Positions 25,707 to 33,976 of a DNA stretch of 64,000 nt are shown here, one piece after another. The notes below the pieces were generated by a model. It made no database searches. It was given only the letters and a program-made list of their open reading frames with translations, and was not told where the DNA came from. Each line of letters opens with the position of its first letter. Position 1 is the first letter of the stretch. Made by a program: the position numbers and the translations under genes. The stretch comes from Streptomyces sp. NRRL F-5126 (lineage in GTDB: Bacteria > Actinomycetota > Actinomycetes > Streptomycetales > Streptomycetaceae): NCBI RefSeq assembly GCF_000721265.1, contig NZ_JOFZ01000003.1, positions 310,001 through 374,000 of the forward strand, written 5' to 3'.

Positions 25707-26951
25707 CTACGGTTCCATCAGCCGGTGCACGTCCACCGACCCGGCTCCCAGCGTGGGCTGCGGTATCGCCGCCCACACCGCGGCCGCCACCAATGCCGTC
25801 GCGCCGAGCACGGCGAGCCCGCGGCGGCTGGTGGCCCACCGGGCCCGGAACCGCACCGGGTCCTCGACCAGCTTCTTCGACAGGGCGGCCGCGGCAAGGG
25901 ACAGCGCGATCAGCACGGCCGTACGGGGCGGGCCGCCGAAGCCGAGGACGTCCGCGGGAAGCAGCAGGTACACCGGCCAGTGCCACAGGTACAGGCCGTA
26001 GGAGAGCTCTCCCAACCGGCGCGGCACCACGCTGCCGAGCGCGCGCCCTGTGCGCCCGTCGGGCACGGCGGCGAGCGTGGCGATCAGCACGGCGGCGACG
26101 AGCGAGTGCAGGAACATCCCGCCCTGGAACAGCCCGGGCGCGTGCTGCCCGTCGGTGAGCGCCCAGGACGCCACCAGGCCGCACGCCAGGACGGCGCACA
26201 GCAGGTCCGCAGCCTGCCGCGGCACGCGGGCGAACCCCGCCCTCACCGGCCGGGTGGCGACCGCGGCACCCAGCAGCAGCGAGAACGCCCGCGTGTCGGT
26301 GCCCTCGTAGACCCGCGTGGTGTCCACCGCAGTGTCGAACATGATCATCAACGCGAGGGAGACGCAGGCGCCCACCACGGCGAGAGAGGCCACCCGGCGC
26401 TCGCCGTGGCGTCCGCGGCCGGCCAACAGGACCACCACCGGCCAGGCCAGATAGAACTGCCACTCCACGGCGATGCTCCACAAATGGGAGAACAGGCGCG
26501 TGTCCGAGGCGTTCCAGTAGCCGACCTGTTCGGCGATGAAGTGCCAGTTGACCGCCTGTGCGGCGGCCCATGGCGCGTCGTCGAGAGCGAAGGCGAGCAG
26601 GCTCGGGGAGCCGAACACCCAGGCCAGGAGCAGAGTGGCCACGCCCATGACGACCAGGGCCGGCAGCAGGCGCCGCGCCCTGCGTGCCCAGAATGCGGCG
26701 AGGTCGATCCCGCCGGCCCGCCTCGTCTCGGCCAGCAGCAGCCCGGTGATCAGGAAGCCCGACAGCACGAAGAACAGGTCGACGCCGAGGAAGCCGCCGC
26801 GCAGGTAGCCCGCGTGGAAGAGCAGCACCGCCGCGACGGCCAGCCCCCGAAGGCCGTCGAGCGGGGCGAGGTGCGGGCGGCCCGCCCGTGGGGTGGGGAG
26901 CGGGACGGGCGAGGGATGTGAGCGGCCGGGCGCCGCACGGTGCTGGGCCAT
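25707..26951 (-). CDS. OafA/YrhL-type membrane acyltransferase (AT3)
   Basis: Integral membrane acyltransferase of 414 aa with about ten hydrophobic helices. LDGLRGLAVAAVLLFHAGYL holds the conserved Arg and catalytic His of the acyltransferase-3 family. LGVDLFFVLSGFLITGLLL and the arginine-rich RRARRLLP loop are equally typical, as is WSIAVEWQFYLAWP. Such proteins move acetyl groups across the membrane onto cell-wall or exported glycans. The SGNH lipoprotein gene ends three bases before this start, so the pair looks like a split OatA (AT3 plus SGNH). The acceptor is unknown. Confidence 0.9.
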   Translation of the reverse strand: MAQHRAAPGRSHPSPVPLPTPRAGRPHLAPLDGLRGLAVAAVLLFHAGYLRGGFLGVDLFFVLSGFLITGLLLAETRRAGGIDLAAFWARRARRLLPALVVMGVATLLLAWVFGSPSLLAFALDDAPWAAAQAVNWHFIAEQVGYWNASDTRLFSHLWSIAVEWQFYLAWPVVVLLAGRGRHGERRVASLAVVGACVSLALMIMFDTAVDTTRVYEGTDTRAFSLLLGAAVATRPVRAGFARVPRQAADLLCAVLACGLVASWALTDGQHAPGLFQGGMFLHSLVAAVLIATLAAVPDGRTGRALGSVVPRRLGELSYGLYLWHWPVYLLLPADVLGFGGPPRTAVLIALSLAAAALSKKLVEDPVRFRARWATSRRGLAVLGATALVAAAVWAAIPQPTLGAGSVDVHRLMEP

Positions 26952-26954
26952 CGG

Positions 26955-27782
26955 TCAGCTGCAGCCGAGCTTGGCGTACCTCTGGTTGGACACCCATGTC
27001 CCCGTGGCCCACTCGTTCGGCGGGGCCGGGGTGAACCCGTATCGCTTGCCGAGCCGCTCGGTGAACCACTTGGCGAAGGCCGCGGACCCCTGCTGGCAGG
27101 AGTGGATGCCGTCGGGCGCCCGCTGGGCCTTGGCGGCGCCGCTGTCCGTGCCCCACAGCGCCGAGGCGTCGGCGAAGGCCACCTTCGCGCCACCGGCGCC
27201 GGCGACCTTGCCGGCGGCCTTCGGAGCGCTCTCGATCTGTGCCGCGTGCTTCTTGTAGAAGTCGTCCAGCTTGAACGGCGGAGCGGAGACGATGACGAGG
27301 TCGGCGCCGGCGTGCCCGGCCGCCTTGGCCAGCTTCTCGTACGAGGCGCGCTGCTGCTCGGGCGTGCCCCAGTCGTAGGTGGTGATCTGGTAGGCGAGCA
27401 CGTCGGGCCGGTAGGAGGCGAGGTCCTTGCGAAGTTGCTTCCACGTCGACCGTGCGATCGGAAGGGACATCTTGTCGCCCTCGACGATGGTGCCGCCGCC
27501 GTCGGACGAGTCGTTCTTGAACCCCACGCCGCTCGCCTTCAGCGCCGCGCCGAGTGGCAGCGCCTCGACGCCTGCGATGGAGTCACCCAGCCACAGGACC
27601 TTCCTGTCCTTGGCGGGGAGCGATGCGGACGGCGCGGGTTCGGACCGCACGCCGGATCCGGCGGAGCCGCCGCACCCGGTCAGGACGGCGGCCGCGGCCA
27701 CGGCGAGTGCGGCCGCGACGGCGACGGGACGCCGGCGGTGCGTGCGGGTCAGGGAGCCACGGGGGCTGGTTTCGTTCTGCAT
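26955..27782 (-). CDS. SGNH-family hydrolase/acetyltransferase lipoprotein
   Basis: A 275-residue extracytoplasmic lipoprotein. The signal peptide AVAAALAVAAAAVLTGC has its lipobox cysteine at about 37. The SGNH block I is VLWLGDSIAG, with nucleophile serine at about 68, and the Asp-His pair is in DGIHSCQQG. Free-standing and AT3-fused SGNH domains complete O-acetyl transfer to glycans or remove it. The ATG at 27782 follows GAGG closely. It is the first gene of a six-gene same-strand run, separated from the beta-oxidation genes by a strong terminator. Confidence 0.88.
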   Translation of the reverse strand: MQNETSPRGSLTRTHRRRPVAVAAALAVAAAAVLTGCGGSAGSGVRSEPAPSASLPAKDRKVLWLGDSIAGVEALPLGAALKASGVGFKNDSSDGGGTIVEGDKMSLPIARSTWKQLRKDLASYRPDVLAYQITTYDWGTPEQQRASYEKLAKAAGHAGADLVIVSAPPFKLDDFYKKHAAQIESAPKAAGKVAGAGGAKVAFADASALWGTDSGAAKAQRAPDGIHSCQQGSAAFAKWFTERLGKRYGFTPAPPNEWATGTWVSNQRYAKLGCS

Positions 27783-27884
27783 GGCCTCAGCACACCAGCG
27801 GAAAACGCCATCAGGACCCGTCGTCATACGCTCATCACACAACGAGAAAGCGGCCGTCATGCCCGAGCACCGTCCGGCACGGGA

Positions 27885-27924
27885 AAGGGCGGGGTACGGG
27901 CGGCCGCGCCCGTACCCCGCCCTT
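27885..27924 (-). terminator. strong terminator after the beta-oxidation operon
   Basis: A perfect 18-base stem (27885-27902 with 27907-27924) carries the four-base loop GCCG. It starts eight bases past the stop of the multifunctional enzyme gene. It insulates that operon from the envelope gene block that begins at 27782. Confidence 0.88.
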
Positions 27925-27932
27925 GCTGTCGG

Positions 27933-30068
27933 CTACGCCGTCGCCGGCACGCTCGCGACGCCCGGCGGCAGGAAGCGCCGTCCGAGCACCCGCTCGGACA
28001 CGCCCTCACGGTCCAGGTAGGGCGTCACTCCGCCCAGGTGGAACGGCCAGCCGGCGCCGGTGATCAGGCACAGGTCGATGTCCTGCGCCTCTGCGACAAC
28101 GCCGTCGTCGAGCATCAGCCCGATCTCCTCGGCGACCGCGTCGAGGACGCGGTCCCGCACCTGCTCCTGCGTCAGGACCCGGTCCCCCTGCCTCATCAGG
28201 GCGAGGACGTCGGGGTCGAGTTCGGGCTTGCCCGAGTCGTGGACGTAGAAGCCGCGCTTGCCGGCCTCCACGACCGCCCGCAGGTTCTGAGACACGGTGA
28301 ACCGGTCGGGGAAGGCCGCGTGCAGCGTCTCGGAGACGTGCAGGCCGATCGCGGGGCCGACCAGTTCGAGCAGGACGAGCGGCGACATCGGCAGGCCGAG
28401 CGGCTCGACGGCGCGCTCCGCGACATCGACCGGCGTGCCCTCGTCGATGACGTTCTGGATCTCGCCCATGAAGCGGGTCAGCACCCGGTTGACGACGAAC
28501 GCCGGCGCGTCCTTGACGAGCACGGCCGTCTTGCGGAGCTTCTTCGCCACGGCGAACGCCGTGGCGAGCGACGCGTCGTCCGTGCGCTCGCCGCGTACGA
28601 CCTCCAGCAGCGGCAGCACGGCGACCGGGTTGAAGAAGTGGAAGCCGACGACCCGCTCGGGGTGGGCGAGGCCGGCCGCCATCTCGCCGACCGACAGGGA
28701 CGACGTGTTGGTGGCGAGGATCGCCGTCTCCGGGACGACCGCCTCCACCTCGGCGAACACCTGCTGCTTGACGCCCATCTCCTCGAACACGGCCTCGATC
28801 ACGAAGTCCGCGTCGGAGAACCCCTCGGCCTTGTCGAGCACTCCGGTGACGAGACCCTTGAGGCGGTTGGCCGTGTCCTGGTCGATCCTGCCCTTGCCGA
28901 GCAGCTTGTCGACCTCCGCGTGCACGTAGCCGACGCCCTTGTCGATGCGCTCCTGGTCGACGTCCGTGAGGACGACGGGCACCTGGAGGCGGCGCACGAA
29001 CAGCAGCGCCAGCTGGGACGCCATCAGGCCCGCACCGACCACGCCGACCTTGTTCACGGGGCGCGCGAGGTTCTTGTCCGGCGCGCCGGCGGGCCGCTTG
29101 GCCCGTCCCTGGACGAGGTTGAAGGCGTAGATGCCGGAGCGCAGCTCGCCGCTCATCACCAGGTCGGCGAGCGCCTCGGTCTCCGCTTCGAACCCGGCCG
29201 CCACATCGCCGTCCTTGACGCGGGCGATGATGTCGAGCGCCCGGTAGGCGCCGGGGGCCGCGCCGTGCACCTTGGAGTCGGCGACGGCCCTGCCCCACTC
29301 GACGGCCTGGTCCCACGCCTCGCCGCGGTCGATCTCCGGGCGTACGACCTCCAGTTCGCCCTTGAGGACGGCGGCGGTCCAGACGAGGGACTGCTCCAGG
29401 AAGTCCGCGGCCTCGAAGATCGCGTCGGCGATGCCGAGCTCGAAGACCTGCTCGCCCTTGAGCTGGCGGTTCTGGTTGAGGGCGTTCTCGATGATGACGT
29501 TGACGGCGGGGCCGGCGCCGATCAGGTTCGGCAGCAGGGTGCAGCCGCCCCAGCCGGGCACCAGGCCGAGGAAGACCTCGGGGAAGGAGAACGCCGCGAT
29601 CGACGAGGAGACGGTGCGGTACTGGCAGTGCAGGCCGATCTCGACGCCGCCGCCCATTGCCGCGCCGTTGTAGTAGGCGAAGGCCGGGACGGCGATGGCG
29701 CCGAGCCGCGCGAACACGTCGTGGCCCGCCTGGCCGATGGCGGCCGCCTCGTCCCTGCTGCGCAGCAGCCCGACGCCCTTGAGGTCGGCGCCGACGGCGA
29801 AGACGAACGGCTTGCCCGTGACGCCGACGCCCACGATGGTGCCGTCCGCGGCCTCGCGCTCGACCTGGTCGATCGCCGCGTCGATGTTCGCGAGCGACTG
29901 CGGCCCGAAGCTGGTGGGCTTCGTGTGGTCGAAGCCGTTGTCCAGCGTGATCAGCGCGAAGCGCCCGGCGTCGGCCGGCAGGTCGAGGTGGCGCACGTGC
30001 GCCTGGGTGACGACCTCGTCGGGGAAGACCTCGGCCGCGCCCTTCAGCAGTTCGGCGATGTTGCTCAC
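27933..30068 (-). CDS. multifunctional fatty-acid oxidation enzyme (enoyl-CoA hydratase / 3-hydroxyacyl-CoA dehydrogenase)
   Basis: FadB/FadJ-like alpha subunit of 711 aa. The N-terminal crotonase domain (about 1-300) has VFAVGADLKG, YNGAAMGGGVEIGL and PEVFLGLVPGWGG. The NAD-binding dehydrogenase domain starts at KVGVVGAGLMASQLALLF and carries the catalytic His in VVGFHFFNPV, followed by two C-terminal dehydrogenase helices domains. Together they hydrate enoyl-CoA and oxidise 3-hydroxyacyl-CoA. The GTG start overlaps the thiolase stop (GTGA), so the thiolase that completes the cycle is co-translated. The usual GxGxMG is GAGLMAS here. Confidence 0.93.
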   Translation of the reverse strand: MSNIAELLKGAAEVFPDEVVTQAHVRHLDLPADAGRFALITLDNGFDHTKPTSFGPQSLANIDAAIDQVEREAADGTIVGVGVTGKPFVFAVGADLKGVGLLRSRDEAAAIGQAGHDVFARLGAIAVPAFAYYNGAAMGGGVEIGLHCQYRTVSSSIAAFSFPEVFLGLVPGWGGCTLLPNLIGAGPAVNVIIENALNQNRQLKGEQVFELGIADAIFEAADFLEQSLVWTAAVLKGELEVVRPEIDRGEAWDQAVEWGRAVADSKVHGAAPGAYRALDIIARVKDGDVAAGFEAETEALADLVMSGELRSGIYAFNLVQGRAKRPAGAPDKNLARPVNKVGVVGAGLMASQLALLFVRRLQVPVVLTDVDQERIDKGVGYVHAEVDKLLGKGRIDQDTANRLKGLVTGVLDKAEGFSDADFVIEAVFEEMGVKQQVFAEVEAVVPETAILATNTSSLSVGEMAAGLAHPERVVGFHFFNPVAVLPLLEVVRGERTDDASLATAFAVAKKLRKTAVLVKDAPAFVVNRVLTRFMGEIQNVIDEGTPVDVAERAVEPLGLPMSPLVLLELVGPAIGLHVSETLHAAFPDRFTVSQNLRAVVEAGKRGFYVHDSGKPELDPDVLALMRQGDRVLTQEQVRDRVLDAVAEEIGLMLDDGVVAEAQDIDLCLITGAGWPFHLGGVTPYLDREGVSERVLGRRFLPPGVASVPATA

Positions 30069-31285
30069 TTGCTGCCTCCGTCGAAGTGCGGGTTCTCCCA
30101 GACGACCGTCGCGCCCATGCCGAAGCCGACGCACATCGTGGTCAGGCCGTAGCGGACGTGCGGGTTCTCCTCGAACTGCCGGGACAGCTGCGTCATCAGC
30201 CGGACCCCGGACGAGGCGAGCGGGTGGCCGAACGCGATGGCGCCGCCGTACTGGTTGACGCGCTCGTCGTCGTCGGCGATGCCGTAGTGGTCGAGGAACG
30301 CGAGCACCTGCACCGCGAAGGCCTCGTTGATCTCGAACAGCCCGATGTCGGAGATCGACAGGCCCGTCTTGGCGAGGGCCTTCTCGGTCGCCGGGATCGG
30401 TCCGTAGCCCATGACCTCGGGCTCCACGCCCGCGAAGGCGTAGCCGACGAGGCGCATCCGCACCGGCAGGCCCTGCTCGCGCGCGAAGTCCTCGGCGGCG
30501 ATGAGGGAGGCGGTGGCGCCGTCGTTGAGGCCGGCTGCGTTGCCAGCGGTGACCCGGCCGTGCGGGCGGAACGGGGTCTTGAGGCCGGCCAGCGTCTCCA
30601 GCGTGGTGCCGGGGCGCATCGGCTCGTCGGCCGTCACGAGGCCCCAGCCGGTCTCCCCCGCCTCGGGCGAGGTGCGGCGGACCGAGATCGGCACCAGGTC
30701 CTGCTGGATCCTGCCGTTCGCGTACGCCTTGGCGGCGCGCTCCTGGGAGCGCACGGCGTACTCGTCGGCGCGCCGCTTCGTGAGGTGCGGGAACCGGTCG
30801 TGCAGGTTCTCCGCGGTCATGCCCATGAACAGGGCGGACTCGTCGACGAGCTTCTCGGACACGAACCGCGGGTTGGGGTCGACGCCCTCGCCCATCGGGT
30901 GGCGGCCCATGTGCTCGACGCCGCCGGCCACGACGACGTCGTACGCGCCGAAGGCGATGGAGCCCGCCGTGGTGGTGACGGCGGTCAGCGCGCCGGCGCA
31001 CATGCGGTCGATCGCGTAACCGGGCACGGACTTCGGCAGGCCCGCGAGAATGCCCGCGGTGCGGCCGATGGTCAGCCCCTGGTCGCCGATCTGCGTGGTC
31101 GCGGCGACGGCGACCTCGTCGATGCGGGCCGGGTCCAGGTCCGGGTTGCGCCGCAGCAGCTCCCGGATCGACTTCACGACGAGATCGTCCGCGCGGGTCT
31201 CGTGGTAGATGCCCTTCGGGCCCGCCTTGCCGAACGGGGTGCGGACGCCGTCGACGAAGACGACGTCCCTGACGGTACGAGGCAC
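30065..31285 (-). CDS. acetyl-CoA C-acyltransferase (thiolase, FadA-type)
   Basis: A 406-residue thiolase that cleaves 3-ketoacyl-CoA to acetyl-CoA. The nucleophilic cysteine is in IDRMCAGALTAV, the histidine in AFGHPLASSG and the second active cysteine in TTMCVGFGMG. NEAFAVQVLA is the family phrase before the His. The GTG start at 31285 has GGAGGAG upstream. It is the first gene of a two-gene beta-oxidation operon. A perfect 12-base palindrome lies 70 bases upstream. Confidence 0.95.
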   Translation of the reverse strand: MPRTVRDVVFVDGVRTPFGKAGPKGIYHETRADDLVVKSIRELLRRNPDLDPARIDEVAVAATTQIGDQGLTIGRTAGILAGLPKSVPGYAIDRMCAGALTAVTTTAGSIAFGAYDVVVAGGVEHMGRHPMGEGVDPNPRFVSEKLVDESALFMGMTAENLHDRFPHLTKRRADEYAVRSQERAAKAYANGRIQQDLVPISVRRTSPEAGETGWGLVTADEPMRPGTTLETLAGLKTPFRPHGRVTAGNAAGLNDGATASLIAAEDFAREQGLPVRMRLVGYAFAGVEPEVMGYGPIPATEKALAKTGLSISDIGLFEINEAFAVQVLAFLDHYGIADDDERVNQYGGAIAFGHPLASSGVRLMTQLSRQFEENPHVRYGLTTMCVGFGMGATVVWENPHFDGGSK

Positions 31286-31354
31286 GATTGGCTCTCCTCC
31301 AGGGTGCGGGGTGGCACAGCTGCGGCGCGCACGGAGGCGCGCTGCCGCCAATGC

Positions 31355-31366
31355 TACTCGCGAGTA
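31355..31366. promoter_or_regulatory. perfect palindromic operator upstream of the thiolase gene
   Basis: TACTCGCGAGTA is a 12-base perfect palindrome in a short AT-rich patch, 70-81 bases before the thiolase start. This is a classical promoter position and the form of a TetR-family operator. Such regulators commonly respond to acyl-CoA and control beta-oxidation. No TetR gene adjoins it, so the regulator would be encoded elsewhere. Confidence 0.6.
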
Positions 31367-31470
31367 ATTAGCCTGCCCACCCCCATCATGGCGAGCGTTC
31401 AACGTCACACCCGCCACCGCCGCACCCGGGGGTCCCCTCCCGGGCGCGGCCCGTGCTCAGCGCCGTGCCG

Positions 31471-32766
31471 CTACCGGGCCGACAGCGCCTCGGTCAGCAG
31501 CACAGTCACCTGCTCGACCTGCCACGGCCGGGCGCCGTGCCCACGCAGTGCCGCGGCCACCGCTTCCGGCGTGGGCTCGGCGGGCGGCTCCCAGCAGACG
31601 CGGCGGACGGTGTCGGGCGTGATCAGGTTCTCCTGCGGCATGTGCAGTTCCTCCGCGAGGGACGTCACCGCGGCGCGCGCGGCCGAGAGCCGTGCTGCGG
31701 CCCGCGGATCCTTGTCGGCCCAGGAGCGCGGGGGCGGCGGCCCCTGGAGCGCCTGCCCCGGCTGCGGCAGGTCCGGCTCGGGCAGCGCGCGTGCGCGGTC
31801 GACCGCGGCCTGCCACTGATCGAGCTGGCGCCTGCCGACCCGGTGACCGAAGCCGGGGAGCGCGCCGAGCGCGTGCACGTTCTGCGGCAGAGCGAGCGCC
31901 GCCTCGACGATCGCCGCGTCACCGAGCACCTTGCCGGGCGAGACGTCACGCCGCTGCGCGATCCGGTCGCGGGTGTTCCACAGCTCGCGCACGACGGCCA
32001 TCTGCCGGCGCCTGCGGACCTTGTGCATCCCGGACGTCCTGCGCCAGGGGTCCTTGCGCGGCGGCGCCGGCGGAGCCGTGGCGATGGCGTCGAACTCCTG
32101 GAGCGCCCACTCCAGCTTGCCCTGCCGGTCGAGCTCCTTCTCCAGCGCGTCGCGCAGGTCCACGAGCAGCTCGACGTCGAGCGCCGCGTACCTGAGCCAG
32201 GGTTCGGGCAGCGGGCGGCTCGACCAGTCGACGGCCGAGTGCCCCTTCTCCAGCGAGAAGCCGAGGACCGTCTCCGCCATCGCGCCGAGTCCCACGCGCG
32301 GATAGCCCGCGAGCCGTCCCGCGAGTTCCGTGTCGAAGAGCCTGGTGGGCCGCATACCTATGTCCCGCAGGCACGGCAGGTCCTGGGTGGCGGCGTGCAG
32401 GATCCACTCGGCACCGGCGATCGCCTCGCCCAGCCCGGAGAGGTCGGGGCAGCCGACCGGGTCGACGAGCGCCGTGCCCGCGCCCTCACGGCGCAGCTGG
32501 ACGAGGTAGGCGCGCTGCCCGTACCGGTAGCCCGAGGCTCGCTCGGCGTCGACGGCCACGGGCCCGCGCCCCGCCGCGAAGGCCGCGACCACCTCGGCGA
32601 GCGCCGCGTCGGTGGCGACGACCGGCGGGATCCCCTCGCGTGGCTCCAGCAGGGGGATCGGTGCCGGGGCGACGTCTGGTGCGGGCTGCGACACCCACGG
32701 TTCTCGCCGCGGGCCCCCCGTGGTGCGCAGTTCCGGGTCTGCTGCGGTCTCTTGGGCGTCGGTCAC
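31471..32766 (-). CDS. ribonuclease D-like 3'-5' exonuclease with HRDC domain
   Basis: A 431-residue DEDDy exoribonuclease that trims tRNA and other RNA 3' ends. Exo motifs are VAVDAERASGYRYGQRAYLV (Asp and Glu), ILHAATQDLPCL (Asp) and the Tyr-xxx-Asp in LRYAALDVELLVDL. A helical HRDC domain (RRRRQMAVVRELWNTRDRIAQ) follows, and then a third C-terminal helical region. The start is GTG at 32766. A proline-rich N-terminal lead of about 45 residues precedes the nuclease domain. The upstream 32-base palindrome separates it from the response-regulator gene. Confidence 0.9.
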   Translation of the reverse strand: MTDAQETAADPELRTTGGPRREPWVSQPAPDVAPAPIPLLEPREGIPPVVATDAALAEVVAAFAAGRGPVAVDAERASGYRYGQRAYLVQLRREGAGTALVDPVGCPDLSGLGEAIAGAEWILHAATQDLPCLRDIGMRPTRLFDTELAGRLAGYPRVGLGAMAETVLGFSLEKGHSAVDWSSRPLPEPWLRYAALDVELLVDLRDALEKELDRQGKLEWALQEFDAIATAPPAPPRKDPWRRTSGMHKVRRRRQMAVVRELWNTRDRIAQRRDVSPGKVLGDAAIVEAALALPQNVHALGALPGFGHRVGRRQLDQWQAAVDRARALPEPDLPQPGQALQGPPPPRSWADKDPRAAARLSAARAAVTSLAEELHMPQENLITPDTVRRVCWEPPAEPTPEAVAAALRGHGARPWQVEQVTVLLTEALSAR

Positions 32767-32793
32767 CCGTCAAGGGTATCCGTGAACGGAAGA

Positions 32794-32825
32794 CGCCCGT
32801 CGACGGAACGTTCCGTCGACGGGCG
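32794..32825 (-). terminator. 32-base perfect palindromic terminator after the LuxR-type regulator
   Basis: Positions 32794-32809 and 32810-32825 are exact reverse complements (left half CGCCCGTCGACGGAAC). The structure can form a 14-16 bp hairpin. It lies 32 bases after the regulator stop at 32858 and 28 bases before the RNase D start. Confidence 0.75.
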
Positions 32826-32857
32826 GTGCGGGCCCGGCGGGACCTCGCAGGACGCGG

Positions 32858-33526
32858 TCAGTGGATGATGCCGGTCCGCAGCGCGACGGCGACCATGCCG
32901 GCGCGGTCGCCCGTGCCGAGCTTGCGTGCGATGCGGGCGAGGTGGCTCTTGACCGTCAGCGCCGACAGGCCCATCGAGACGCCGATGGCCTTGTTGGACT
33001 GCCCCTCGGCGACGAGCCTCAGGACCTCGACCTCGCGGCCGGACAGCTCGCGGTAGCCACCGGGGTGGCTCGGGGCGCCGGGCGCGCCGGGCGGGCGCCG
33101 GTGCATACGGGCGCCGGCACCGATCGGCGCCGCGCCCGGGCGGCTCGGGTGGCCGATATTGGTGCGCGTACCGGTGACGACGTAGCCCTTCACGCCGCCT
33201 GCGAGTGCGTTGCGTACCGCGCCGATGTCGTCCGCCGCGGAGAGGGCGAGGCCGTTGGGCCAGCCCGCCGCGCGGGTCTCGGACAGCAGGGTGAGGCCCG
33301 AGCCGTCGGGCAGGTGGACGTCGGCCACGCAGATGTCGCGCGGGCTGCCCACGCGGGGGCGTGCCTCCGCGATGGACGACGCCTCGATGACGTCACGGAC
33401 TCCCAGCGCCCACAGGTGGCGCGTGACGGTGGAGCGGACGCGCGGATCGGCCACGACAACCATGGCCGTCGGCTTGTTCGGGCGGTAGGCGACCAGGCTT
33501 GCGGGCTGCTCGAGGAGAACGGACAC
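32858..33526 (-). CDS. orphan LuxR/NarL-family response regulator
   Basis: A 222-residue DNA-binding regulator. The receiver starts at MVVVADPRVR (D27), with a possible phosphoacceptor D69 in CVADVHLPDGSG, S96 and K113 in GVKGYVVTG. The usual second acidic residue near the start is missing, so phosphorylation may be weak or absent. A proline-rich linker (about 123-150) leads to a LuxR helix-turn-helix: ELSGREVEVLRLVAEGQSNK and LTVKSHLARIARKLG. The GTG start follows AGGAGG by four bases. No kinase gene adjoins it. The targets are unknown. Confidence 0.9.
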   Translation of the reverse strand: MSVLLEQPASLVAYRPNKPTAMVVVADPRVRSTVTRHLWALGVRDVIEASSIAEARPRVGSPRDICVADVHLPDGSGLTLLSETRAAGWPNGLALSAADDIGAVRNALAGGVKGYVVTGTRTNIGHPSRPGAAPIGAGARMHRRPPGAPGAPSHPGGYRELSGREVEVLRLVAEGQSNKAIGVSMGLSALTVKSHLARIARKLGTGDRAGMVAVALRTGIIH

Positions 33527-33976
33527 CAGGCCTCCTGGGGAAGGTGCGGACGGGGCCGGCCGGGGGGATTGAGCCGGGGGGAACCGTGTGTGACAGGGTC
33601 ACTGACCTCTTCGGCAGCTATCCCGCCCGCCTTTAGGGAAAGATCACGATCTAGTGAGTAACAATTGGGGCAATTCGGACACTCGCTCGACTTTGCCCTG
33701 CGTGCACGCCTTTCCGGCGGGCCCGGCGGGGAACCGAACACCCGGCCCGCCGTCATGAGCCCCGCCGCGGCCTCCGGTGGGCCAGGGGCCGTCGCCGTAC
33801 CGGGCCCGGGCCTCCCAGGACCGGCAGGTGGCTTCCGAGGGGTCCGAGGGACAGGGGAAAGCGGCAGCCGAGGCGACGGGGGAGGTCACGGCCTGGGGCC
33901 GCGCTCCGGCAGACGGCCGTGCCCGACGGGCGTTGGAAGACAGGCGCGGCGAAACCGGCGTCCGGCCCCGCGGGCG
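33527..33976. other. 450-base intergenic region upstream of the orphan regulator
   Basis: I see no convincing gene here. Positions 33600-33680 are AT-richer and contain a small inverted repeat AGATC-AC-GATCT (33641-33652), the likely promoter area of the regulator. The remainder toward 33976 is GC-rich, with open frames only in the usual shadow pattern. Confidence 0.4.

Noticed and set aside
26940..30152. 1070-codon plus-strand frame
   Set aside because: Antisense shadow of the SGNH and beta-oxidation genes caused by GC-rich third positions.
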